From Elysia chlorotica (Eukaryota; Mollusca; Gastropoda; Plakobranchidae), in assembly GCA_003991915.1 (NCBI GenBank), contig RQTK01000025.1, positions 61,418 through 125,417 on the forward strand: 64,000 bases of DNA, written 5' to 3'. A program made the translations under genes and the position numbers. Of this stretch, positions 51,501-61,789 are shown piece after piece (position 1 is the first letter of the stretch; every line of letters begins with the position of its first letter). The notes under the pieces are model-generated. The model was not told the DNA's origin, ran no database searches, and was given only the letters and a program-made list of their open reading frames with translations.

Positions 51501-54015
51501 GTGAGAGAATGAGTAGTTTTGTGGGTATGATTTGGTTAATGGTTAGGTCTCCTTATCAAAAGTGTAAAATACCTTTGGCTATGGCTGATGGTTTGTTAGG
51601 TGGTTTTTTGAAGCCACATCTACCTTAAACTAAATTCTCATGACTGAAATCTTTGGGCAATCTTGAAAGGTATATGCAAAGTAAATTACACCTAATTGAA
51701 AGTCATGTTTTTTTTTACCCATGTCCTTATGTTGTGGGATTTTTAATTCTCCCCACTTTCAAAATAGTCAAAATAGATATTTGAGAAACATATACAACTC
51801 CAAAGACCACATACAACTTCAAAGGCGGCATATATGAAATTTGAAAGAAAAATTCCCACTGTTAGAGTTTAAATAAAAAAATGTATGGGGTCTTTTTTTT
51901 TAGTCCCTGACATATTATTTTTTACTGAAATCGCAGGGGATGACAGAGGCCCTGTCCTTGAGGTGATCGTGTCGCGCACAAACTTCATCTCATCTCACAC
52001 AGAGAAGAAAGTTCGAGTAGTCGGGCTGTCCACAGCACTAGCCAATGCCAGAGATCTGGCGGACTGGCTGGGCATTAAGGAGGTGGGTGACGTTCGTCTC
52101 ATGATAAAGATTGTGAAAGGTGAATTTGGTATTGTAAAATGAATTGAGAAAGGTCACTTTATTCAAATGATATAAATCGGGAAGGTGAATGTGTTCAAAT
52201 TGTATAAATGGAGAAGGTGACTTTGGTCTTATGATATGAATTGGGAAAGGTGAGGGTCTTGTAATAAAAATTGGGCAGTGTGGAAGTTAAAAACTGTAAA
52301 CCCTTTGATTGCAGTTTCTTTTTTATGTACTTGAATGCTGTTCTAATAATTAACTGTACCTCAAGTTTATTCCTTAAACATTTTAGGTATATTTCCATTT
52401 TATTTAGGGGACCTTTTTTGAATACTCAAGCGATTGTGAAATAAAAATAGAAAATAACTTTTAGTTTAAAAAAAATGTAACTGTGCTGTAAATCTATAAC
52501 TTTGTGTTTGATGCTTAAGTATTCATCAATAAAAAGTCATAACTCTCATTACTGTCTGTAGAAAATGACGATTGATGCCTGAGATCAATTTATATTGACC
52601 CACTTTTGTGCATTAGAAGAAAGGCTGTGCTTTAAATTTTTTTTAGATTTATATTTTTTGAGTGTGCCACTTAGCCCTATTAGTATTAGAAAATCTTTCT
52701 TCACGTATATTTTGAATGAGCACTCGATTCTTTTTTTTGTTTTGACCCAGCACAAAAAAACTTTTTTTTCATGTTGTGACAGATGGGTCTCTTCAACTTC
52801 CGGCCGTCGGTGCGACCAGTTCCGCTGGAGGTTCACGTCAAAGGCTTCCCAGGCCAGCACTACTGCCCTCGTATGGCGACCATGAACAAGCCATGCTTCC
52901 AGGGTAAGCTCAGCCAGTTTGTCGCGACTGGTTTTACAAATTGATATTTAAATCTTTTTGAGAGGAGTAACAGTAATCAAGCTTGCAGCTAGTTGCTTCA
53001 GTCACAGGATTTGTCTTTATCCTTAGGTTGAATACCAGGTGAGCTGCCAATATTCAAATCTACAGAAATTAAAGGTAGAATATTTTATATTGAATACAAT
53101 TACATGTAAATTGAATTTGGTGCTTTTTTCTCTGTATCATTGAAACTGTCATAAAGAGAGGATCATTTATCTCTACCAGGTTACTTATATTTTTGTTTGC
53201 CCTTTGCATGTTTACTCAATTGTCTACCTCTTCGTCTCTGATATAATTATTTTCCTGCAAAGGCAAAAGTCTCATAAAGAGATGGTATGTTTTTTCATTT
53301 CCATCTAAGAAAATGATGTTTTGTATAAAAGAAAACTAGGTTTTTAGACAAATCGTAACATGAAGTCCTTCAAAATTCTGTAGACTGAGAAATATATATA
53401 TTTCACGAATATTCAGCAAGCGTTAACCAATCAGAAACAATTCAATGACTGACCTTAAAAGAGCTAGCCAAAGATATAAAACCCAGACATAACCAAGCCG
53501 GCCAGCTCCAGGCACTGGAAACTATTACTCTCCTGGTTATTCACACCAAGCCTTAAGCTATATGGAAAGTAACAAAAGTGCTTTTCCCTCGCAGACAAAG
53601 CATACATTATCTTCCTTGTTCTCTGCCAGATCTGTTATATACACCAGACATTTCACTATTTTTTTTCAAATAATAATGTCTTTTTCTAGACCATTCGCTC
53701 CCTTCATCCGACCAAAAGTTGTAGTACGGTCTGTCTCCAATGCATAAAATCCAAACTGTGATGTTATTAAATCGGGTATGCTTTTGAACCTCATACATAC
53801 TAATGAAAAAAACCAGCAAACTAACCAACAATACATTGGTTTAACTTTCTTTCCCTTTAAATCCTTTTTTAGCCATCAAGACACACTCCCCGCGCAAACC
53901 TGTGCTGATTTTTGTTTCCTCGAGACGGCAGACCAGACTCACGGCCCTGGACCTGATAGCATTTCTGGCAGCCGAGGACAACCCAAAGCAGTGGCTGCAC
54001 ATGGCAGAGGAAGAC
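28739..54015 (+). CDS. ASCC3: ASCC3 helicase, 32 coding exons (3' partial)
   Basis: Coding exons: 28739-28979, 29425-29649, 29940-30289, 30757-30877, 31299-31351, 31820-31953, 32650-32791, 33377-33502, 34288-34488, 35373-35513, 36095-36259, 37130-37286, 37781-37872, 38373-38507, 38892-39083, 39761-39985, 40361-40480, 41121-41285, 42709-42795, 43438-43614, 45023-45162, 45684-45769, 46604-46758, 48125-48223, 48630-48798, 49324-49415, 50048-50176, 50921-51006, 51334-51500, 51937-52082, 52783-52903, 53873-54015. The sum is 4782 nt, exactly 1594 codons, and every junction keeps phase. The protein is colinear with human ASCC3 (about 2200 residues) from [14 protein letters not shown] to [17 protein letters not shown]3 is the 3'-5' helicase of the ASC-1 complex, acting with ALKBH3 in alkylation repair and in splitting collided ribosomes (RQT). 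The last 600 or so residues are not found before 64000; they presumably lie beyond the window. Three splice-site minisatellites and two GC-AG introns make this gene unusual. Confidence 0.96.
31440..31740 (-). mobile_element. SINE-like unit, family C
   Basis: On the minus strand a tRNA-like head (gagctggtgtgagtagtaga, then a B-box-like ttttcaaccc) is followed by an old body that includes the gtcagatgctagtctt-like block also seen in family A. It lies in the ASCC3 intron between exons 5 and 6. Confidence 0.4.
34288..39985 (+). CDS. ASCC3: ASCC3 exons 9-16: first Ski2-like helicase cassette
   Basis: Residues 465-900. Motif I APTGAGKT has its lysine at about residue 504. [11 protein letters not shown] is motif Ia and TTPEKWD motif Ic. 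DEVH (motif II) is at residues 610-613 and LSATLPNY is motif [34 protein letters not shown] and [12 protein letters not shown] (motif VI, from about residue 847) complete RecA2. All catalytic motifs look intact. The intron after exon 10 has a GC donor, and the acceptor of exon 14 lies at the end of a 40-bp tandem array. Confidence 0.95.
35514..36094 (+). other. ASCC3: GC-AG intron of ASCC3 (intron 10)
   Basis: The exon ends ..AAAACACAG and the intron begins gcaagt, a strong GC-type donor. No in-frame GT nearby would keep the [14 protein letters not shown] junction conserved in ASCC3. Confidence 0.85.
38011..38390 (+). repeat. 40-bp minisatellite of repeated 3' splice sites before ASCC3 exon 14
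   Basis: Ten units, each with an AG-ended acceptor and the start of the exon. AGs end at 38015, 38055, 38092, 38132, 38172, 38212, 38252, 38292 (mutated to aag), 38332 and 38372; spacing is 40 bp apart from one 37-bp step. Each late unit holds ctggcccacag followed by gtgatggtgtttgttcat, which is identical to the first 18 nt of exon 14. Only the last copy continues into gcccgcaatgag and keeps the reading frame. Confidence 0.95.
39285..39514 (-). mobile_element. tRNA-derived SINE, family A, near full length
   Basis: The reverse complement starts with a tRNA-like head carrying the B box ggttcgagtcc. It has the gattggctcggtgtcagttt, gagacaggagtcatggtat and gtcagacgt blocks and ends near ttaaaccagctgaatt. 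It lies in the ASCC3 intron between exons 15 and 16. Confidence 0.8.
40361..48798 (+). CDS. ASCC3: ASCC3 exons 17-25: winged-helix and first Sec63-like unit
   Basis: About residues 901-1299. [25 protein letters not shown] is the start of the winged-helix region. [25 protein letters not shown] leads into the Sec63/ratchet helices ([30 protein letters not shown]). [22 protein letters not shown] starts the FN3-like part, which ends at [14 protein letters not shown]. Exon 18's donor is followed by a long tandem array of donor copies. The intron before exon 24 holds an RTE relic and a SINE. Confidence 0.94.
41253..42080 (+). repeat. 45/32-bp minisatellite of repeated 5' splice sites after ASCC3 exon 18
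   Basis: The last about 33 nt of exon 18 plus its donor (tagag|gtaagc) are repeated. Nineteen intact donors end their exonic part at 41285, 41330, 41362, 41407, 41447, 41492, 41524, 41569, 41601, 41646, 41691, 41736, 41768, 41813, 41845, 41890, 41935, 41980 and 42025. A twentieth at 42070 is mutated to gagtta. Steps are 45 bp, with 32-bp short units that lack 13 bp and one 40-bp step. Read through, the 45-bp unit encodes [15 protein letters not shown]. Confidence 0.96.
46985..47870 (-). pseudogene. RTE-type LINE relic, minus strand
   Basis: The minus-strand frame 47420-47208 encodes [35 protein letters not shown] and [16 protein letters not shown], the RT C-terminal region. Upstream pieces at 47570-47760 encode a decayed YLGQLI-like block and remains of the YADD region, with stops. 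The 3' end has a (TGAC)n tail near 46995-47015. It is dead and lies in the ASCC3 intron between exons 23 and 24. Confidence 0.75.
47885..48112 (+). mobile_element. SINE-like unit, family D, next to exon 24
   Basis: A tRNA-like head (ggtagtgctggggttagttgg, then gtgatttgagttctg as B-box-like) is followed by a body ending gtgttaagaaaccaaca, whose tail resembles family A. It ends about 12 bp before the acceptor of ASCC3 exon 24, so the SINE tail supplies sequence around that splice site. Confidence 0.5.
48891..48926 (+). repeat. Partial duplicate of the end of ASCC3 exon 25
   Basis: About 36 bp (ttcagcgcctcattcttcca..) repeat, with around six changes, the exon segment coding [11 protein letters not shown] at about 48757-48792. 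It carries an acceptor-like tttcag and lies in the intron just downstream. Confidence 0.7.
49324..54015 (+). CDS. ASCC3: ASCC3 exons 26-32: second helicase cassette, incomplete
   Basis: Residues 1300-1594. [19 protein letters not shown] spans the GC-AG junction of exons 26 and 27. Motif [10 protein letters not shown] has its lysine at about residue 1354. [21 protein letters not shown] and [11 protein letters not shown] follow, then DEIH (about 1452-1455), [15 protein letters not shown] and [15 protein letters not shown]. Motifs V and VI and the second Sec63 unit are missing because their exons are not in the window. Exon 32 ends in an ordinary gtgagt donor, so transcription continues. Confidence 0.93.
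49416..50047 (+). other. ASCC3: GC-AG intron of ASCC3 (intron 26)
   Basis: The exon ends ..CCTATACAG and the intron begins gcaggc. The conserved HFNPIQ/TQIFHT junction fixes the boundary, and no GT lies within 20 bases. This GC donor is weaker than that of intron 10. Confidence 0.75.
50361..50397. repeat. (TTA)n microsatellite
   Basis: A short TTA/ATT repeat in the ASCC3 intron after exon 27. Confidence 0.9.
52083..52277 (+). repeat. Degenerate 33-bp array starting at the donor of ASCC3 exon 30
   Basis: Six diverged units begin at the exon end. The ggtga-type starts are at 52086, 52119, 52152 (ggtca), 52184, 52216 and 52249, spaced 32-33 bp. Each unit ends in a-rich gaaa/gaa, then ggtga, so several units look like weak donors (for example aag|gtgagg near 52249). 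Confidence 0.7.
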
Positions 54016-56900
54016 GTGAGTATTTTGCAAAACACTAAGCTTGGCTAAGCTCTAGAAATTGTAGAACAGAATGTTAATTTTATGAATCCTGGCAATCAGC
54101 ATTGTTATGACAAAACAGTCACCAACTAAACTTAAGAACAAAGAACTATGGAAAAAGAAAGTGTATTATAAATAAAAGATGTTTTGCACTCAATTTATGA
54201 CTTATTCAGTACAGTAAATAGAAATGAGGACTGAGATAGCCTCTTTGGCAGTAAAATGTGTATGTATGTCTTCTTAAGAGAGACTTTCAAATGGAGATTT
54301 GCAAAATTGTATATTTACAGTTGAAAATGCCAAGCTGCATCTTCCTGTTTGCAAAAAAAATCTTGTATCTGTATGCTTAAGTGTTTCAACTTTGATTATA
54401 TGTTCCGTGCAATACAAAGTATCTTCAGTATATTCTGACTAGTCACCAAAAACACTTTGTTGACATTTTATCTACTCCTAAAACCAAATATCAGGCTTGG
54501 TTTGAAAATGGCTCCTAATATAGTATCAATAAAAAGCTTTAAAGGGTATAGGAACATTTATATTTTTAAATCTGCTTGTGAAATTATATAAAAGTCATGT
54601 ATGTTTAAATTAAAGAGATGAGAAGAAGATATAAACAGATGAAATGAAAAGGTTAGCAAAAAACACAACAAACAAAACAAAAACCAAACCCAATAAATAT
54701 TTAAATAAGTCACTCATGAAGTTTGAAATGAGTCAAAATGATCTGCAGTGGCAAAAGAATGTTGAGTAGTCAGAGGGATCTTTGTCTGTTACCGAGCGTT
54801 TCTGTGCGTTATTGAAAGAAAGAGCATACTCTTTCATGCGTTTTGTAATAAAACCTTGTTTGCCCGTAAAGACCAAAGAATTTTGTGGACATCTGTCCTG
54901 TTTGTCGTCGAACGCATCCATTTTGTTTGAATATCTTTCTTTGGACCAAGAGCCTCTGACATATGGTGCAACATATGTGGGAAGAGGTAAGAAAAAATAT
55001 TTTAATCCATTTTTTATATTTTTTCTCGCAGTCTTTTCTTAATTTTTGTTTTCAAGACATTAATAATCTGTAATTTAAATTAGTTAGAAGGAAAAACAGA
55101 AAGAAATCTGTATGAATATTATATCAGTTTGTTATTTAGGAAACTTCTGATGTGGCTGAGAGATGAACCAACAATCTCACATAAAGACAACAAACTAGAA
55201 TACTGTGTGTGTGATAAGAGTTTGAGATAAGTGCAACCCCATGCTAGTTTATGAAAAAGCACTAAAATGTTTTATCTATTTTAAAAAATACTAAAAAGAA
55301 CTTGAGTTGTTTCTAAACCACAAACATCATATGGCCATATTAATTTTATCAGTTACACATTTGAAACAAAACCAGCTGCCAACCTTAAGTAAGTCCAATA
55401 TGCGCCACAAAAATGGACTTGCTATCAAAGGATGCGTTTATCTTTTGTGTTCATTGTGCCCTCCCGATTCGGGATTGGTGTGTCATATGTTTCCATGCCC
55501 AACGACCCTGCGCCAGTCTGAGGTTCACATGTAGCTGGGTCCCTGTCCCTCTTTTATGTTGTCGTACCACTTCTTGCTCGGTCTGCCTTTCCCTCTTCTT
55601 CCTTCTATTCCATAGTTTGTCTTTAAAAGAGTATATGTAATGTAAGCTGCGCTGCTCTCTTTAGTTAGTTTCTAGATTTTTCTCTATCTTGCTCACACCT
55701 ACGAATCGGGCGACTTTTCGAATCGAAGACTTTTTAAATATGATTGGGTAAACTTAAGAACGCTGTGGGCCCATGCTCAGTTCCTGGCAAGCTTTAGGGT
55801 AACACTAGACCTCGGTGGTGTGAGACCTACTCCTAGGAAACCCCAGGCAGTGAATTTAGGATGGTTTGGGCGATGCCAGGGAAATGAAAGTCTCTTTTGA
55901 TCAGTAAGTTTACTGTTCTAGTAATTGGGCCGTGTGTATAACAAAGTATGTGATAACAAGAAGGGTGAATGTTGTAAGCTACCGTGGCACTGTATGTACA
56001 ACCCACAGTAGTCTACTTAAACTGAGGTTTTCTATGACCCTCATTCAGAAGCTTTGGGGTATGTATCTACCGTGAGTGTACATTGAATCTTTCGGGCTGT
56101 AGGTGGAGTTTTTGTGTCCACTCCATTTATTGTCTTGTCATTCGTGCTTGATCGATAGCTGATCACTTTTTATATTTGTACCTGTCAATGCATACTAGTT
56201 ATTCTAACTCACTCATTTTTGTTACTGTTAGTATATCAATTTTGTACGTATCTCTTAAGTTCCGTTTTGATCCTATTCAATTTGTTTGAATATCTATTCT
56301 TTCCTAGGTTATTATCATTCTTAATCGAGTTACCCTCGCACATCATCGTTCGAATATCCGCCATTTTTGTCCTGAACCATCTAAATCTGAAATCGTATTG
56401 ACAATCCGGAATATTGTTTACGATAATTACTTTCACAAATTGTCCCTTTCGGTCGCCATACCAACAGCATTTGGTTGGGAACAGCGTTGAAAAAAAAGTA
56501 TTTACGTTTTCTTCTTCGCCTCGCGCAGGACGCTATTACCTCACAAACCCGACCACATTTGAAGCAACACTCTCCCCCCCCCATTTTTTTTTCCTTTCTC
56601 ACCCCTTGTTACTTCATGTACTATGTAGGCCTACGCTATGTAGTATCATTAATATACTACTTCATACTTTTGTTCTTATTAGTCTGATGAAGCCATTAAA
56701 GGCGAAACGTTTTCATGTTGTGTTTTTAGTTGTGTTTGATTTATTGTGTCCCTCAGCTGCTAAGTTGTGCGTATTCCTCTCTTTATTATTATAAATTATT
56801 ACTCCTTCTACTTGCGCACATGCATCTACTGTTAGGTCCTTAGCAACTGAGTAGGTGTAGGCCGACTCTTTAGTGTTGTGCTCTTGATTCCTTTTTGGAT
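54016..56900. other. DNA downstream of ASCC3 exon 32, presumed intron
   Basis: I looked for the next ASCC3 exon (human ENIIATVRDSNLKLTLAFG) and found none. A minus-strand frame 54921-54733 is noted elsewhere. 55430-55640 and 55740-55900 are less AT-rich and may be old repeats. An A-rich stretch is at 54650-54700. Confidence 0.5.
56684..56709 (+). ncRNA. Hammerhead-ribozyme-like core
   Basis: CTGATGA (56684-56690), then agcc..aaaggc forming a short stem II, then GAAA (56704-56707) and CG. This is the conserved core order of a hammerhead ribozyme, as found in terminal repeats of Penelope-like elements. Helices I and III and the cleavage site could not be paired convincingly, so it may be a remnant. 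Confidence 0.4.
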
Positions 56901-56911
56901 ACATTTCTATT

Positions 56912-56913
<2 letters not shown>

Positions 56914-56988
<75 letters not shown>

Positions 56989-57038
56989 GCTACTGCTACT
57001 GCTACTGCTACTGCTACTGCTACTGCTACTGCTACTGC
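56914..57038. repeat. (CTA)n then (CTG CTA)n microsatellite
   Basis: About 73 bp of CTA triplets followed by about 50 bp of alternating ctg/cta triplets. Tyr, Thr or Val/Ala homopolymer frames on both strands are artefacts. Confidence 0.97.
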
Positions 57039-57339
57039 TTCCTCCACACCTGCACGTTTTGTCTCTGCCAAAGCCCTCTCCCTACATGCAAGTGATCCTG
57101 ACTGCCTCAATTCTCTCTTGCTCAAACTTTGCCTACGAGCTGGCGTTGCGAATTCAGGTCAACGTGTCGTGTGTCAACAGGCCAAAGTTGAAGGGCCACC
57201 GTAGGGTACAAGAGTACAGGGGTTGGCGACGGCTGCAGGTGTCACGCTGCGTGTGTTATTTTGGTTATATGTACATGGATTTTGTCATTATCTTCGAAGG
57301 AGGTTTGGTATTTTTTTTTAAATTTATTTTTTGTTTTTA

Positions 57340-57700
57340 CAGAACACATAGATCTAGATATAAATCTAGGCACTCTTACAGTTAATTGGAACAGACAGGT
57401 ATCAACTAGATCTAGATCTAGACTAGATATAGATTTAATTAGATCTAGAAATCTAGATCTAATCTAGATTAGATCATACATTTTCTAAATTTATCTAGAA
57501 ATGTATAGATCTAGAACTAGATCTAGATCTAGATTCTATCTAAATTTACTTTTTAGTCCTATTTTTTTAGTCTAAATAGAAATCTACATTTCCTCAACAA
57601 AATAAAGAAACAAGCCTACCAACAAACTGTATACGACTTTGGATTAGTCTAGATTTATATCTAGATCTAGAATCTAGATCTAGGATCTAGATCTATTTGT
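57340..57700. repeat. TAGATC-rich palindromic cluster
   Basis: Dense overlapping TCTAGATC/AGATCTAGA motifs occur throughout. The cluster runs up to the left border of the tandem duplication. Confidence 0.85.
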
Positions 57701-58603
57701 TTTTAAATAAGGATGTTTAAGAATCAATTGAATCCAAACTATCTAGTCTAGTTTATTCCTAGGTTTATTTGCAAGTACAAAGTCGCATTGGGATGATTAG
57801 CTTACATCTCGTATGTCTTCTTATTTTTATTAATATTTAATGATGAGAATTGAGTTCTGAGCTACTGCAACGTTGTAGGCTATTTACAGCCCTAGATCAT
57901 TAAACCTTGCATTAATTTAGGACCCAAACTCTTGGTTCCCCAAACACACTGTCCAAGATCATGGGACCAACTTTATTTTTTTTTAAGTATTCTAAAATAC
58001 ACTATTCAACAGGAGGGGTTTCTAGCCCTATTAGGGCTGGTAAGTCATTACTTGTAACTTTAAAAAATTAAAATGGCTTGTAATTTCAGTTTGCTAAGAA
58101 ATAAAAATGTGACTCAGATAGAAAATTCCAAAATTTCATAAAAATATGTAGGAGAATTTGTATATAAAGTTGTAAGACTGGTTTGGTGTTATTCTAGGTT
58201 CAATTTATCTTCATCAAACTTTATTAATAGAGTCTAGGTCTCTGTTAATTTGTGTTCCACAAACTTATCTTAATGTGGAGATTCGTCATGTTACTCCCAC
58301 CTCCTAGTTACCAACATTCTTCTTATTAGTAAAATCATAAGGGGCCCTAATCAATAATTCAGAGAAAATGGATTAAAAAAATTTCTTGCTCTGGTGTTGT
58401 AATTTAAAACATACATTTTATTCAATCACCAATGAGATGTATGACACATAAGCCATGATGATATGCACCAGTCATCTCGGTGGATGATTGATCCATTTTG
58501 AATAGAATCAGTGAGTTTAATCTTTAACTCTATTTAGCATTTTTTTTTAAGTGGGTTGCATATTTTGTAATCAGATTTATTGTGTTAATCTTTTCAATTC
58601 TTT

Positions 58604-58636
58604 AATAATAATAATAATAATAATAATAGTAATAAT
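58604..58636. repeat. (AAT)n microsatellite in copy A
   Basis: A short AAT array; the same site in copy B is much longer (61664-61748). Confidence 0.9.
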
Positions 58637-58679
58637 GTTTTTTGCTTATTTGTGAGGGCGGTGTTCATCTTTCTACTAC

Positions 58680-58905
58680 TTACACAACAACTCAGCTCGC
58701 CAAAACTTTAGAGTAGAAAACTTGTCTATGACTCTTCTATTGAAGTCCAGATACACAGCATTATTCCTTGTGTGTTGATAAAACAACAAGTGCATTGAGC
58801 CTGTCGTTAACCATGGTCTTGCACAAGAATGTTCCTATCCTTTTCAAAGTATTGGAACATGTCTCTGCCTCTGAAGATGACGCCGGTGCTGCAATATTAA
58901 TTTCA
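58680..58905 (-). pseudogene. hAT transposase C-terminus, broken copy
   Basis: The minus strand encodes SSSEAETCSNTLKRIGTFL and NDRLNALVVLSTHKE and then hits a stop and frameshifts. The intact equivalent is at 61999-61790 in copy B. Confidence 0.75.
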
Positions 58906-61661
58906 AGTAACTTTCAAATGTCTAGAAACTTATTCACTAGATTTGATTAGATAGATTGCTCAAGTCCAGCGGTAGTGGTAGCCCTAGTACATGGAGCTGC
59001 CGAACTGGTAGCCAGGCCATTATACCAATCGGTAGTCTTTGACGCTTTGACTTCTTAAAAACTTGGACTTGGCTATGGACAACGATGGATTAACCCTAAT
59101 TATGTCTAATAGGCCTTCATGTAATATAAAACCAATGTCTGGAACATCTAATAGCGAACTGTTTTATTTTTAATTGTTATAATTTTATTTTTAAAAATTT
59201 ATCAATAAATGGGGACCAGGTAAACCAAGTATTGAGTAAGATGTAGCTTCTGCGATTTTTTTCATATTTTTGGTCCGTATTTGAGACTATAATACGCAAA
59301 TGCACTCAGTGGGGTAGTATTTACAGCGGTGCTGTGAGCTTAGATCACGAACTAAAAGTAGTTTTTACCATCTAAAAGTCCGGGTTATCAGTTTAGAGCT
59401 CCGTTGTAATTACATGTACTACCCACATACGGGAAGTCTTGGTTAAGCTACGTGTGTATCCAAAGTAATGATTAAGAGTTTCAAAAGATGCTCCATTTTT
59501 CAATCAACACGCCTTAGTGGCTAGATAGTTATTAAATGGGTTTTTTTTCTCTGTATTGGATCCGGTTTGTTCATTACACTATGGTCTCTGTCTCATACAA
59601 GGCGGAACTTAAATTTGAAAAGATGAGGCTCTAACTCTACATTTCGACAATGTGAACTCGAACATTGAATGTCCATGTGTTATCAAGTACTTGCCTTGAA
59701 AAAAGTGCCACCCAAGAAGTTTTACTCCTTTTACTTGCTCTGGAAAAAAAAACACCACCACCGTCATCATTAACAACAGCAAAAGAAAGCAAAATAAAAA
59801 ATGAATAAACAAAAGACAACTCACAAACAAGAAACGCTCTGTTACAGCCTATTCCCATTTGAACATAACTTGGTGCGGAAGACATAACAAGTTTAAAATG
59901 TTGATATTTGTTTTGTTTTGTTTGTTACACGTGCCGTTTTTCGTGTACTCTTTATTTGTCAATCACTTGAACGTATTAATAGCAATTTCATGTTCACCCG
60001 GTAATTTTTAGGATTTTACAAACCAAGAAGACATTGTTTTACTTTATAGTTTTTTTATAACGGATGTGACTCCACTTTGCGGATCTTTATGTGTATCGTG
60101 TTCTATTGTTTAACCGTTATTGCAGAGGTTTTTTGGTTAGTATAAACGAACCATAGCACTGTCGTTCTTTTTATTTTCCTGTTTTGTTTGCTTGTTGAGA
60201 AAGTGAAACCAAAATGATACCAGGCCTTGGGGAATGCCTGTGTTTGTTTAAACATTGCACCGATGTCTGATGTCCTCAGTCCTCTACAGTGTGCGAACAT
60301 ACCATTTCCTTCATCCTTCACAGCCAGTCACAGACAATATGCAACCACAAATGTCTATTAATTGCACTAGATAATTGAGTCAAAATTAATGGCGACCCCC
60401 ATTCAAGGCATAACAGCCCAGGAGCTCGCAGTGTCTTTGGATCGAAGATGGTGGGCGGAAAGAAAAGGGATAAAAGGGTCACCGATCATAAGTCCAGCGC
60501 ATTAGGCACACAAAAGAAAGATGACAATAAACGCTTTCAGAAGAGTTTCATTAATTTTTAAACAATGATTTTTTTTTATTATTGTAATTAAGCATCGAAT
60601 TTTAATATTAAATAATATTTAATGGAAACCTAGCTGTCTCTCCATACTGAGCAGTATTTGAGTAAAGAACTGATGCGTTTAAAAAGCGTTTGATGGTGGT
60701 AGTACGAACTTGTTCTATTTCTGTGTACTCACGAGTATAAAATGATCTAGATCTATTTGTTTTTAAATAAGGATGTTTAAGAATCAATTGAATCCAAACT
60801 ATCTAGTCTAGTTTATTCCTAGGTTTATTTGCAAGTACAAAGTCGCATTGGGATGATTAGCTTACATCTCGTATGTCTTCTTATTTTTATTAATATTTAA
60901 TGATGAGAATTGAGTTCTGAGCTACTGCAACGTTGTAGGCTATTTACAGCCCTAGATCATTAAACCTTGCATTAATTTAGGACCCAAACTCTTGGTTCCC
61001 CAAACACACTGTCCAAGATCATGGGACCAACTTTATTTTTTTTTAAGTATTCTAAAATACACTATTCAACAGGAGGGGTTTCTAGCCCTATTAGGGCTGG
61101 TAAGTCATTACTTGTAACTTTAAAAAATTAAAATGGCTTGTAATTTCAGTTTGCTAAGAAATAAAAATGTGACTCAGATAGAAAATTCCAAAATTTCATA
61201 AAAATATGTAGGAGAATTTGTATATAAAGTTGTAAGACTGGTTTGGTGTTATTCTAGGTTCAATTTATCTTCATCAAACTTTATTAATAGAGTCTAGGTC
61301 TCTGTTAATTTGTGTTCCACAAACTTATCTTAATGTGGAGATTCGTCATGTTACTCCCACCTCCTAGTTACCAACATTCTTCTTATTAGTAAAATCATAA
61401 GGGGCCCTAATCAATAATTCAGAGAAAATGGATTAAAAAAATTTCTTGCTCTGGTGTTGTAATTTAAAACATACATTTTATTCAATCACCAATGAGATGT
61501 ATGACACATAAGCCATGATGATATGCACCAGTCATCTCGGTGGATGATTGATCCATTTTGAATAGACTCAGTGAGTTTACTCTTTAACTCTATTTAGCTT
61601 TTTTTTTTAAGTGGGTTGCATATTTTGTAATCAGATTTATTGTGTTAATCTTTTCAATTCT

Positions 61662-61663
<2 letters not shown>

Positions 61664-61742
<79 letters not shown>

Positions 61743-61748
61743 GTAATA
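61664..61748. repeat. (AAT)n microsatellite in copy B
   Basis: About 85 bp of AAT triplets, against about 33 bp in copy A. Confidence 0.95.
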
Positions 61749-61789
61749 ATGTTTTTTACTTATTTGTGAGGGCGGTGTTGATCTTTCTA

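Larger units (their letters stand above)
57684..60743. repeat. Tandem duplication, copy A (3060 bp)
   Basis: It begins at gatctagatctatttg and is followed directly by copy B with an exact 3060-base offset. The first about 880 bp match copy B nearly perfectly; the rest shows substitutions and indels. Relative to B it lacks the 62062-62683 segment and about 100 bp at 63031-63130. Confidence 0.9.

Noticed and set aside
54893-54990. EPLTYGATYVGR followed by gtaag, resembling the late ASCC3 motif EPLTYGRIASYY
   Set aside because: Similarity stops after EPLTYG. The exons that should come before it (motifs V and VI of cassette 2) are absent, and upstream residues do not match ASCC3.
56878-57204. 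Thr/Ala, Tyr or Val/Ala repeat proteins on both strands
   Set aside because: They are translations of (CTA)n/(CTGCTA)n; every frame is open because of composition.
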